From Janibacter cremeus (lineage in GTDB: Bacteria; Actinomycetota; Actinomycetes; Actinomycetales; Dermatophilaceae), in the NCBI RefSeq assembly GCF_013409205.1, contig NZ_JACCAE010000001.1, forward strand, positions 992,001-1,056,000: a stretch of DNA of 64,000 nucleotides, in the 5' to 3' direction. Numbering within the stretch: the stretch's first letter is position 1; every line of letters begins with the position of its first letter. This document shows positions 27,547 to 35,008 of the stretch, one piece after another. Both the position numbers and the translations under genes were made by a program. Below the pieces are notes generated by a model, which saw only the letters and a program-made list of their open reading frames with translations, searched no databases and was not told where the DNA came from.

Positions 27547-28583
27547 GTCGCCGACCGTACGCCCGTCCCGGAGCGCCTGGCCACAACGGAGCGAACCATC
27601 TGGACCGTGGCAAAGAGCCAGGCCGCCGCTCCGACCCACAGCCACGCGGCGCCGATCGCCTCGACGATCGGGAGGGAGTCCGCACGACCGATGTACATGC
27701 CGGCCACGGCGTACATGCCCAGGGGGAAGACGATGCTCCACCACGTCGCCTCGTAGGTCACCGGGATCCGATGGATCAGGTGACGCCACACACCGACGGC
27801 GAAGAGCACCGGGATCAACCACGTGGCCCAGGCCCACCCGAGCACGGACAACCCGCCGATGAGCCCGGAGGTGGCGTCGATGATCGGTGTGGAGTCCATC
27901 TCGACGATCTTCGCTCCCGCGACGACGGTGATGGCCATGGCGCCCATCGAGACCCAGTAGGGCGGGTTGAGGTCGGCGGGAGCGAAGGGGTAGAGCAGGA
28001 TCCGCAGGGCGACGAAGACGGCGCAGGCGGCGTACAGCACGATGCCGACTGACCAGGCGGCCACGGCGAGCACGGCGATCTCGTCCCGCCCGGTCGTCAC
28101 GAGCGGTTCGATGCTGGCTGCTGCGGTGGCAACGGATTGGCTCGCGACGACCCAGATGAACCACGTGCCGTTGACGTGCTGGAGCACCGGACGCTCCTCG
28201 CGTCCGAGCGCGGCGGCCCAAGGGACGCCATAGCCGAGGAACAGCCCGACGACCACCGCGAAGGCGAGCATCGCGGCGCTGCCCTGCCAATAGCTGTCGG
28301 CCAGGCGCACGGCCAGCACGTCGGTCCCGGCGACGACGGTGAAGAAGCCGAAGGCCACGACGGGGTCGTGCAGGTCGGCCACCACCCGGTCGCGATGGAA
28401 GACGCACCGGAGCGTGAGGGCCACGAGCAGCAGTGCCCAGGCGACCAGGCCGATCCCCAGCAGGACGCGGGAGACGACGACGAAGCCCTGCTGGTTCATC
28501 CCGACCGAGACGATGCCGGTGGCCATGACGAAGGCGAACGACCCGGGGTGCAGGGTCGCGACCATCTCGCGGAGGCGGTCCAT
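27543..28583 (-). CDS. TDT family transporter (tellurite/C4-dicarboxylate/sulfite type)
   Basis: A 346-aa integral membrane protein with about ten spans. The opening LHPGSFAFVMATGIVSVGMN is the TDT (TehA/SLAC1/Ssu1) signature. The family exports sulfite or tellurite-related anions or moves dicarboxylates, so the substrate cannot be fixed from sequence alone. ATG 28583 overlaps the stop of a 38-codon ORF (TGATG), and the last codons overlap the DUF488 start. Confidence 0.85.
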   Translation of the reverse strand: MDRLREMVATLHPGSFAFVMATGIVSVGMNQQGFVVVSRVLLGIGLVAWALLLVALTLRCVFHRDRVVADLHDPVVAFGFFTVVAGTDVLAVRLADSYWQGSAAMLAFAVVVGLFLGYGVPWAAALGREERPVLQHVNGTWFIWVVASQSVATAAASIEPLVTTGRDEIAVLAVAAWSVGIVLYAACAVFVALRILLYPFAPADLNPPYWVSMGAMAITVVAGAKIVEMDSTPIIDATSGLIGGLSVLGWAWATWLIPVLFAVGVWRHLIHRIPVTYEATWWSIVFPLGMYAVAGMYIGRADSLPIVEAIGAAWLWVGAAAWLFATVQMVRSVVARRSGTGVRSAT

Positions 28584-28699
28584 CACGCCCCGACGCCAGG
28601 CAGGTCGTACTCGCCCTCGGAGCACCCGGCCCCCAGGACGAGGGTCCGGGCGGTGGAGTCGGGCTCTGCGGGCGGCGGTGCGGCGTCCATGCCGCCCAT
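28583..28699 (-). CDS. Small ORF coupled to the TDT transporter
   Basis: A 38-codon ORF (MGGMDAAPPPAEPDS..., ending EYDLPGVGA) ends in TGATG on the transporter start. The central TLVLGAGCSEGEYDLPG looks protein-like. An in-frame ATG at 28690 is an alternative start. It lies 42 nt after the SRPBCC gene in the same direction. It may be a small protein or a leader that couples translation. No known family recognised. Confidence 0.4.
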   Translation of the reverse strand: MGGMDAAPPPAEPDSTARTLVLGAGCSEGEYDLPGVGA

Positions 28700-28741
28700 G
28701 GTGCCAGCGGCGAGGGCGAGGACCCGTCCCCGTCGTCGTCC

Positions 28742-29185
28742 TCAGGTCGCGACCACCTGTGCCAGTCGGTCCACGGAGGCCTGCAGGCGCTCGCTGGTCG
28801 TCGCGCGGGCCCGCGGGAATCGACTCTCGTCCGTCAGGTCGGTCCAGTCGTAGGTGTGGGTGACCTCGGTGCGGTCGTCGTCGAGTGGCCGCACCTCCCA
28901 ACGCCACAGGTGGCCGAAGGGCTGCGCACCGGACTCGGCGGGCCGCCAGGCGATGAGGCGTCCCTCCTCGAACTCGACGACGTGGTTGTGCCTCTCGTGG
29001 CCCCTCGTCGTGATGGTCACGAAGACGTCACCGACGGCGTGCACTCGCTGCCCGGACTCCGACTCCCGCAGGTTGTCGTTGCCGTCCCAGTCGGGCTGCT
29101 TCGCCGGGTCGGCGATCTGCTCGAAGACCACCTCCGCGGGGGCATCGATCACGGCTGTGGCGCTGACGACTGTGCTGACGACCAT
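28742..29185 (-). CDS. SRPBCC (START-like) domain protein
   Basis: 147 aa of the polyketide cyclase/dehydrase fold: VVSATAVIDAPAEVVFEQIADPAKQPDWDG at the start is the ligand-pocket entrance typical of the superfamily, and the C-terminal helix TTSERLQASVDRLAQVV closes it. The ligand is unknown. Codirectional with the rhomboid-like gene upstream and the transporter downstream. Confidence 0.85.
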   Translation of the reverse strand: MVVSTVVSATAVIDAPAEVVFEQIADPAKQPDWDGNDNLRESESGQRVHAVGDVFVTITTRGHERHNHVVEFEEGRLIAWRPAESGAQPFGHLWRWEVRPLDDDRTEVTHTYDWTDLTDESRFPRARATTSERLQASVDRLAQVVAT

Positions 29186-29226
29186 GACCCAACTCTGGCA
29201 CCCATGGTGGCTCGTCGCACCTGGGG

Positions 29227-29820
29227 TCACCGATTGACGATGGCCAGCGCAGCTGCGACCACGAGTGCGGCGGTCAGGGCGAGGCCGTGGACGTCGCCGA
29301 GGACGAGCATGACGACGGCCAGTGCCGCGACCACCCCGAACGCGACGAGGCGGCGCGGCCCACGGTCCTTCGCGAGCGCCAGCGCGGTCACCGCGAGGAA
29401 CATCGTCGCCATCGAGTTGCCGGCCCCGGTGTCGCCGAAGGTCAGCACGGTCAGGACGTTGCCCACGACCCCACCGACGAGGAAGAGGACGACCGCCACC
29501 CCGGTCCGGACCACCGGCTGCACGAGCAGGAGGGTGAAGGCCAACGTGACGAGGTTGAAGGCGGTGCCGTACCAGCCCCCGTCCTGCAGGACCATCGAGG
29601 TCACGAGGCGCCACCACTGGCCGGCGAGGATCGCCGCGCTCTCCCGTCGGCCGGACTCCAGCATCCCGGCAACGGCGAACTGCAGCAGCGAGGGGACCGC
29701 GACCACGCACCAGAGCGCGAGGATGCCCCGACGCGGTTGCTGCAGCCGCTCCTCGTCCCGCAACCCTGCCCACGTGGCCGCGAAGACGACCCAGGCGGAC
29801 AGCTGGAGGAGCAGGCTCAC
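29227..29820 (-). CDS. Rhomboid-like membrane protein
   Basis: 197 aa with about six spans. The loop GQWWRLVTSMVLQDGGWYGTAFN matches the rhomboid L1 region. The catalytic GxSG appears as GNSM (about 137-140), keeping the serine but not the second glycine, and a late DVHG holds a possible catalytic His. Activity is uncertain. GTG 29820 follows TAGCGT by 6 nt, so the start is leaderless. Confidence 0.7.
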   Translation of the reverse strand: MSLLLQLSAWVVFAATWAGLRDEERLQQPRRGILALWCVVAVPSLLQFAVAGMLESGRRESAAILAGQWWRLVTSMVLQDGGWYGTAFNLVTLAFTLLLVQPVVRTGVAVVLFLVGGVVGNVLTVLTFGDTGAGNSMATMFLAVTALALAKDRGPRRLVAFGVVAALAVVMLVLGDVHGLALTAALVVAAALAIVNR

Positions 29821-29821
29821 C

Positions 29822-30145
29822 TGCCCACGCTACAACCGCTGCGATGTCGTCCGACGGGGCTCGGCCACGACCACGACTCCGGGCGAGTCCGAGTCCAACG
29901 AGGTCACCATCACCATCTCGGACTTCACCTACTCCGTCCCCGACTCGGTCCCCGCCGGTGCAGAGATCACCGTGACCAACTCCGACGAGGTCGGGCACAC
30001 CGTCACCGCTGACTCCGGAGACACCTTCGACGTTGCCGTCGAGCCCGGCGCCACGGTGACCTTCACGGCACCGGAGTCCGCCGGCGAGTACGCCTTCCAC
30101 TGCATCCCGCACCCGGCCATGACCTCGACGCTGGTCGTGGAATGA
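29822..30145 (+). pseudogene. Cupredoxin-domain gene lacking a start and signal peptide
   Basis: The frame encodes a complete plastocyanin-like domain: NEVTITISDFTY, the copper ligands in GHTV and CIPHPAM, and VTFTAPESAGEYAFHC. A Ser/Thr-rich stretch before it (SATTTTPGESES) resembles the linker after a lipobox. However, there is no ATG, GTG or TTG in frame before the domain, and the frame runs straight into the divergent rhomboid promoter at 29827-29832. The 5' end looks deleted. The stop still overlaps the next gene by ATGA. Confidence 0.65.
29827..29832 (-). promoter_or_regulatory. -10 box of the rhomboid-like gene
   Basis: Minus-strand TAGCGT followed after 6 nt by GTG 29820. It lies within the broken 5' end of the cupredoxin frame. 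Confidence 0.5.
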
Positions 30146-30567
30146 GCCGGGTCGGCGAGCTCACGCTCCGAGTCCTCGTGGTCGCAGCCCTGGCGGTGGA
30201 CTGCGTCGTGCACGTGCAGCTGGCCGACGCGATGCAGCTGGCCGCGCCCGGGGGTATCGGCGGCGGTACCCTCTTCCGCGCGCAGGCGATCGCGGCCGGG
30301 CTGGCCGCGGTGATCCTGCTGGCCACCGGGCGCCGATTCGCCTACATCCTGGCCGCGGTGGTGGCACTGAGCGCGTTCGTCCCGGTGCTGCTGTACACCT
30401 ACGTCGCGGTGCCCACACTCGGGCCGATCCCGTCGATGTACGACCCCACGTGGTCCGACAAGAAGCTCCTCAGCGCCCTCGCCGAGGGACTGGCCGTGCT
30501 GCTGGCCACCATCGGCAGCATCGCGACCCGCCGTCGTCCGGTCAGCCCGCGGAGTCGACCTCGATGA
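30142..30567 (+). CDS. Four-span membrane protein
   Basis: 141 aa with about four hydrophobic segments (VLVVAALAVDCVVHV, AAGLAAVILLATG, YILAAVVALSAFVPVLL and a last one near 110-130). Its ATG overlaps the stop of the cupredoxin frame, so the two were once translationally coupled. If the cupredoxin gene is dead, this gene depends on another promoter. Its last 26 nt overlap the convergent oxidoreductase. Function unknown. Confidence 0.7.
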   Translation: MSRVGELTLRVLVVAALAVDCVVHVQLADAMQLAAPGGIGGGTLFRAQAIAAGLAAVILLATGRRFAYILAAVVALSAFVPVLLYTYVAVPTLGPIPSMYDPTWSDKKLLSALAEGLAVLLATIGSIATRRRPVSPRSRPR

Positions 30568-31471
30568 CGAGCTTGCCCTGGGCACCGCCCTCGCGGCTCA
30601 GGGCGAAGGCCTCGGCGACCCGCTCCAGCGGGAAGGTGCGGTCGATGTCGACGGTCAGCCTCCCCTCGGCGACCTCGTCGAGGAGCCCGCCCAGCCGCTG
30701 GCCGTCCGGGCGCACCCAGACCCAGCGGCCGCCGTGCTCCTCGACGCCGGGGTCGGCGACGGAGGCCAGGCGGCCGCCATCGCGCAGGACCGCCAGCGAG
30801 ACGTCGAGGACCCCACCGACGAGGTCGGCCACGGCGTCCACGCCGTCCGGCGCCACCTCGGCGAGCCGCTCGGCCAGCCCGTCCCCGTGCGCCACCGGGG
30901 TCACGCCGATGGCGGCGAGCTTGTCGTGGTTGGCCGGCGACGCCGTCCCGATCACCGTGGCGCCGGCGGCCACCGCGAGCTGGCAGGCGAGGTGACCGAC
31001 GCCTCCGGAGGCGGCGTGGACCAGGAGGGTGTCCCCCTTCGTCACCGCGAGGGTCTCCAGGACACGAAGGGCGGTCAGCCCCGTCAGGGGGAGCGCCGCG
31101 GCCACGTCGTCGCCGACCCCGTCGGGCACGGCGGCGACGTCGTCGACACGGACGGTGACGTACTCGGCGAAGGTGCCGGCGGAGACGACCTGCTTGCGGG
31201 CGTACGCGGCGACGCGGTCACCGGGGACGAACTCCGGGGTGTCCGGCCCCACGGCGTCGACGACTCCGGCGACGTCCCAGCCGGGGACCACCGGGAAACG
31301 GGCGTCCATGAGCGGGTCGAGGCCGCCGGACATCACCTTCCAGTCGACGGGGTTCACCGACGCCCGGGTGACGCGGACACGCACCTCGGCCGGGCCGACC
31401 TTGGGGTCGGGGCGCTCGACCATCCGCAGCTCGTCGTCATCTCCATATCGGTCATAGGTCATTGCACGCAT
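30542..31471 (-). CDS. NADP-dependent zinc-free alcohol dehydrogenase/quinone oxidoreductase
   Basis: A 309-aa medium-chain dehydrogenase. MRAMTYDRYG at ATG 31471 is the usual start of the family; an upstream ATG at 31504 would add 11 residues without similarity. The NADPH-binding stretch is LLVHAASGGVGHLACQLA (about 145-162). Structural-zinc cysteines are absent, so it belongs to the quinone oxidoreductase group. Its C-terminal sequence overlaps the convergent membrane gene. Confidence 0.88.
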   Translation of the reverse strand: MRAMTYDRYGDDDELRMVERPDPKVGPAEVRVRVTRASVNPVDWKVMSGGLDPLMDARFPVVPGWDVAGVVDAVGPDTPEFVPGDRVAAYARKQVVSAGTFAEYVTVRVDDVAAVPDGVGDDVAAALPLTGLTALRVLETLAVTKGDTLLVHAASGGVGHLACQLAVAAGATVIGTASPANHDKLAAIGVTPVAHGDGLAERLAEVAPDGVDAVADLVGGVLDVSLAVLRDGGRLASVADPGVEEHGGRWVWVRPDGQRLGGLLDEVAEGRLTVDIDRTFPLERVAEAFALSREGGAQGKLVIEVDSAG

Positions 31472-31508
31472 ACCGGGGTCAACACTCCCGTCGCGCTCGT
31501 CCATTCCG

Positions 31509-32090
31509 TCAGGAGATCAGCGGCACGAACCGGTACCGGCCGTGCCGGGTCACCCGGCGACCGGCCGGCTGCGCGACCACCCGCAGCATCTCCCCCGCGA
31601 CCGGGATGACCATGACCCCGTCGGGGGCGAGCTGGTCGAGCAGTGCCTCGGGCAGCTCGTCCGCCTCCGCAGAGACGAGGATGCGGGCGAAGGGGGCGTG
31701 GCCGGGGACACCGAGCACGTCCGGCTCGGCCCGGCGCACCTGCGCCCACGGACGGTCGAAGCCGGCGAGCGCGGTGCGGGAGGTCTGCACGAGTCGTGGG
31801 ATGCGCTCGACGCCGATGACCTGCCCGTCGGGGCCGACGAGGTCGGCCAGCAGCGCGGTCGTCCAGCCGGATCCGCTGCCCACGTCGAGCACGAGCTGTC
31901 CGGGACGCACGTCGAGCAGACGCAGCATCGCGGCGACGGTGCTGGGCTGGGAGTTCGTCTGGTCGTCGCCGATGGCCACCGGCCCGTCCTGCGCCGCGCG
32001 GTGGCGCTGCTGCGTCGGCAGGAAGCCGGGGCGCGGGGTGCGGGCGAAGGCCTGGTCGACGCGGTCGCTCACCTCGTCCATGTCAGCCAT
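31509..32090 (-). CDS. Protein-L-isoaspartate O-methyltransferase family protein
   Basis: 193 aa with the SAM-binding motif LVLDVGSGSGWTTALLADLVG (about 65-85 with the preceding QPSTVAAML), the PCMT-type N-terminal RTPRPGFLP and late RILVSAEADELPEALLDQLAPDG. The family repairs isoaspartate in proteins. ATG 32090 (MADMDE) is preferred; an ATG at 32081 is possible. It is divergent from the BASS transporter. Confidence 0.85.
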   Translation of the reverse strand: MADMDEVSDRVDQAFARTPRPGFLPTQQRHRAAQDGPVAIGDDQTNSQPSTVAAMLRLLDVRPGQLVLDVGSGSGWTTALLADLVGPDGQVIGVERIPRLVQTSRTALAGFDRPWAQVRRAEPDVLGVPGHAPFARILVSAEADELPEALLDQLAPDGVMVIPVAGEMLRVVAQPAGRRVTRHGRYRFVPLIS

Positions 32091-32162
32091 CCTGCTCGCC
32101 TCGTCCCCGACCCGCAACGGCTATCCCTACTTATCAGTAACTTTTTGTGCGATCGTTCCGCC

Positions 32163-33053
32163 ATGGACTCCGAGCTCATCACGGTCGGCCTGCCGGTCGC
32201 CCTGGCCATCATCATGTTCGGTCTGGGCCTGTCGCTGACCCCGGGCGACTTCGCGCGCATCGGTCGTCAGCCCAAGGCCGTCGTGCTGGCGCTCGCGGTG
32301 CAGGTGCTGGTCCTGCCGGTCGTGGCCTTCGCACTGGTGAAGGCGTTCGACCTCTCGCCGCTCCTCGCCGTCGGCGTCATGCTGCTCGCGGCGTCGCCGG
32401 GCGGGACCACGGCCAACCTCTTCAGTCACCTCTTCCGAGGCGACATCGCGTTGAACATCACGCTCACCGCCATCAACTCGGTGCTCGCCGCCCTGACGAT
32501 CCCGCTCATCACGAACTTCGCGATCCGCCACTTCGGCGCCGAGGGCGAGCTCGGCCTGCAATTCGGCAAGGTCGCCGGTGTCGTCGCCCTGGTGCTCGTG
32601 CCCGTGGCGATCGGCATGGCCGTGCGCAGCCGCCGGACCGACCTCGCCGCGCGAGCCGACCGGCCCGTGCGGATCTTCTCCATCGTCGTCCTGGTCGCGA
32701 TCATCATCGGCGCGGTGCTGCAGGAGCGGGAGAACATCCTCGACTACCTTTCCCAGGTCGGGCTCGTCACCGGCCTCTTCTGCGTGCTCAGCCTGACCAT
32801 CGGCTACGGCTCGGCCGTGCTGCTGCGCCTGTCCCACGCACAGGCCGTTGCCGCCTCCATGGAGATCGGCATCCACAACACGACGATCGCGCTCACGATC
32901 GCGATCAGCATCCTGGGCAGCACGACCGTCGCCATGCCGAGCGCGGTCTACTCGCTGCTGATGTACCTGCTGGCCACGGCCTTCGGCTTCGCCATCACCC
33001 GCGGCAGGAAGGCCCCGGTCATGGCATCCGCGGAGGGGCCGGCCACGCGATGA
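32163..33053 (+). CDS. Bile acid:sodium symporter (BASS) family transporter
   Basis: A 296-aa protein with about nine or ten spans. The crossover motif region LLAASPGGTTANLFSHLFRGD and MEIGIHNTTIALTI match the two BASS unwound helices. Bacterial members carry pantoate, bile acids or other organic anions. The 72-nt AT-richer spacer upstream (ctacttatcagtaac) probably holds divergent promoters. Confidence 0.87.
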   Translation: MDSELITVGLPVALAIIMFGLGLSLTPGDFARIGRQPKAVVLALAVQVLVLPVVAFALVKAFDLSPLLAVGVMLLAASPGGTTANLFSHLFRGDIALNITLTAINSVLAALTIPLITNFAIRHFGAEGELGLQFGKVAGVVALVLVPVAIGMAVRSRRTDLAARADRPVRIFSIVVLVAIIIGAVLQERENILDYLSQVGLVTGLFCVLSLTIGYGSAVLLRLSHAQAVAASMEIGIHNTTIALTIAISILGSTTVAMPSAVYSLLMYLLATAFGFAITRGRKAPVMASAEGPATR

Positions 33054-33064
33054 GCTGACGCCGG

Positions 33065-33070
33065 TAGGGT
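33065..33070 (+). promoter_or_regulatory. -10 box of the SMR operon
   Basis: TAGGGT, then 7 nt, then ATG 33078 of a 9-codon leader ORF. No room remains for a structured 5' leader such as a guanidine riboswitch. Confidence 0.5.
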
Positions 33071-33077
33071 CGCGACC

Positions 33078-33107
33078 ATGTCGAGAGCCGGATCGGAGTG
33101 CACGTGA
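33078..33107 (+). CDS. Nine-codon leader ORF before the SMR pump
   Basis: ATG 33078 opens MSRAGSECT and stops at TGA 33105-33107. That stop overlaps GTG 33104 of the first SMR gene as GTGA. A GGAG inside the leader serves as ribosome site for the SMR start. Translation of the leader is therefore expected to affect pump synthesis. Confidence 0.45.
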   Translation: MSRAGSECT

Positions 33108-33451
33108 GGAAGTGGCTCCTGCTGGCCGCCGCGATCGTGTGCGAGGTGACGGCCTCCCTCTCGCTGAAGGCCGCCCTCGATCGGCCCGTGCTCTACCTCG
33201 TCGTCGCCGCGGGGTTCACCGCGGCCTTCGCCCTCCTGGCTGCCGTGCTGCGCCGCGGGATGGGCATCGGGGTGGCGTACGGGATCTGGTCGGCGACCGG
33301 CGTCGTGCTGACGACGACGCTGTCGTCGGTGATCTACGACGAGAGCCTCACCGGCCTGATGGGCATCGGCATCGCGCTGATCATCGCCGGCGTCCTGCTG
33401 GTCGAGCTCGGGTCGCACGAGATCGACGCCGTACCGGAGACGACCTCGTGA
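33104..33451 (+). CDS. Small multidrug resistance (SMR) efflux subunit 1
   Basis: 115 aa with four spans. It begins RKWLLLAAAIVCEVTASLSLKAAL, with the essential membrane Glu in CEVTAS (about residue 15), and has GVAYGIWSATGVVLTT and the last span GIGIALIIAGVLLVELG. GTG 33104 is favoured over GTG 33098 because of the GGAG spacing and the overlap with the leader stop. It pairs with the next gene. Confidence 0.88.
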   Translation: MRKWLLLAAAIVCEVTASLSLKAALDRPVLYLVVAAGFTAAFALLAAVLRRGMGIGVAYGIWSATGVVLTTTLSSVIYDESLTGLMGIGIALIIAGVLLVELGSHEIDAVPETTS

Positions 33452-33771
33452 CCGCGTGGCTCCTGCTGGCGGTGGCAGTCGTCGCCGAGGTCGCCGGGAC
33501 CCTCTCCCTCCGCCTCGCCGCTACCGGCGCGACGCTCTGGTACGCAGCCGTGGCCGCCGGCTACCTGGTCGCCTTCACCGGGCTCGCCACGACCCTGGCC
33601 CACGGTATGCCGCTGGGCGTCGCCTACGGGATCTGGGCCGCCGCGGGCGTCGCCCTCACCGCGATCGGCTCGCAGGTGTTCTTCGGCGAGCCACTCACCC
33701 GGGTCATGCTCCTGGGGATCGCGCTGATCATGACCGGCGTCCTCCTCGTCGAGCTCGGGTCGGTGCACTGA
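33448..33771 (+). CDS. Small multidrug resistance (SMR) efflux subunit 2
   Basis: 107 aa, four spans, with the essential Glu in VAEVAGTLSLR (about residue 14) and GVAYGIWAAAGVALTAIG. GTG overlaps the stop of subunit 1 (GTGA). Paired SMR genes usually encode heterodimeric pumps in which subunits sit in opposite orientation. Substrates could be quaternary ammonium compounds or guanidinium; the sequence does not decide. Confidence 0.88.
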   Translation: MTAWLLLAVAVVAEVAGTLSLRLAATGATLWYAAVAAGYLVAFTGLATTLAHGMPLGVAYGIWAAAGVALTAIGSQVFFGEPLTRVMLLGIALIMTGVLLVELGSVH

Positions 33772-33871
33772 CGGGCGGCCAGGACTCCTGCGCGCACCCG
33801 TGTACGTCCGCGCCCTCCTCCACTAGCGTGATGGCTCCCGGCGCCCTCGCCGGGTCGACCAGGAGGTACTC

Positions 33872-34081
33872 ATGGCGAACAGGACGTACAACATCACCGA
33901 GATCGTCGGCACGTCGCCCGACGGCGTCGAGGCGGCGGTCAACAACGCCATCGGCGAGGCGTCGCGGACGTTGCGCAACCTCGACTGGTTCGAGGTCGAG
34001 TCGATCCGCGGGCACGTCGACGGTGACGCCGTCGCGGACTGGCAGGTGACGATCAAGCTCGGTTTCCGCCACGACGGCTGA
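33872..34081 (+). CDS. Dodecin (flavin-binding dodecamer)
   Basis: 69 aa, full length for the family. VYNITEIVGTSPD-type opening (TYNITEIVGTSPDGVEAAVN), then RTLRNLDWFEVESIRGHVD with the flavin-stacking Trp (about 38), and WQVTIKLGFR at the end. Dodecins store or buffer flavins. An AGGAGG precedes ATG 33872 and a TAGCGT -10 candidate lies at 33824-33829. Confidence 0.93.
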   Translation: MANRTYNITEIVGTSPDGVEAAVNNAIGEASRTLRNLDWFEVESIRGHVDGDAVADWQVTIKLGFRHDG

Positions 34082-34098
34082 CCGACCCGGACACGGAT

Positions 34099-34133
34099 CG
34101 AGGGTCGGGCTCCGTCGTGGAGTCCGACCCTCG
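34099..34133. terminator. Bidirectional terminator
   Basis: A 15-bp stem (cgagggtcgggctcc with its complement, one wobble) and a 5-nt loop lie between the convergent dodecin and ComA-like genes. Confidence 0.88.
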
Positions 34134-34145
34134 CAGTGAGCCCGG

Positions 34146-34979
34146 TCAGGCCGGGTTGATGATGCGGCCCCAGGTCGACTTGTTGCCCCAGATGTTCTGC
34201 CGCAGCCCCTCCAGCTGGAGGATCTGGCTGTGGTCGACGAAGAGGTTGACCTCGTTGCCGTAGTTCTTGACGTACCACTCGAAGACCGGGCCGTCCGCGG
34301 CCTCGAACATCACGTTCTCGATGCCCAGGCCGTTCATGATCGACGCGGCGGCGCCGGTGTTCCAGCTGCCCACGTTCTCCGTGATGCCCTCGGACTCGAT
34401 CATGATGATCTCGGCGCCGGCCTCCAGAGCCTTCCTGCCCCGGTCGATCAGGTCACCGATGTCCTTGGCGCCCTCGGCGGCCAGCTCCGCCTCGCTCGAG
34501 TCGCCGCCGGAGCCGATCTGGATGCCCAGCTCGGGCTTGGCCTTCAGGCCCGCCTTGGTGACCTTCTCCACCAGGCGCTGCAGGCCGGAGGTCGGCAGCA
34601 TGATGAACCCGGTCGAGATCTCGATGACGTCGAAGCCGACGTCCTTGGCCTCCTTGAGGTACTGGTCGACCGCGTCGTCGCCATAGCGCAGCACGGTCTC
34701 GATCCAGCCTCCCGAGGAGACGTAGGCGTCGTGCTCGTGGGCGATGTCGCTGAAGGCGCGCACCTGCTCCGGCGGGACGAGGGCGAAGGAACCCCCGGCC
34801 CACTTGATGCCGTCGACCCACTGGCCGGCGACGTCCATGACGTCCTGCATGTGACGGGTGCCGAAGGTGGAGTAGTACGGCGCCCGGATCTCGGTGATGC
34901 CGTGGGTGCGGGGCTTGGTCGGTCGCGCCGCCCGGGGCACGAAGTTGAATGCGGTGTCGAAGGGAATCTGGTTGGTCAT
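34146..34979 (-). CDS. Phosphosulfolactate synthase (ComA)-like protein
   Basis: 277 aa of the PSL synthase family, a TIM-barrel enzyme that adds sulfite to phosphoenolpyruvate to give phosphosulfolactate. Stretches GITEIRAPYYSTFGTRHMQD, YVSSGGWIETVLR, DVGFDVIEISTGFIMLP and EIIMIESEGITENVG follow the family pattern. It lies 29 nt after the PrpD-like gene, with a GAAGGAGAAAG site, in one operon. No ComB phosphatase or ComC dehydrogenase is nearby, so the product may not be coenzyme M or sulfolactate. Confidence 0.8.
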   Translation of the reverse strand: MTNQIPFDTAFNFVPRAARPTKPRTHGITEIRAPYYSTFGTRHMQDVMDVAGQWVDGIKWAGGSFALVPPEQVRAFSDIAHEHDAYVSSGGWIETVLRYGDDAVDQYLKEAKDVGFDVIEISTGFIMLPTSGLQRLVEKVTKAGLKAKPELGIQIGSGGDSSEAELAAEGAKDIGDLIDRGRKALEAGAEIIMIESEGITENVGSWNTGAAASIMNGLGIENVMFEAADGPVFEWYVKNYGNEVNLFVDHSQILQLEGLRQNIWGNKSTWGRIINPA

Positions 34980-35008
34980 GGCTCTTTCTCCTTCTCGTGC
35001 GTGGTTGG

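Noticed and set aside
33054..33103. Guanidine riboswitch before the SMR genes
   Set aside because: Between the -10 box and the first start codon there are only a few nt, too few for any known riboswitch class.
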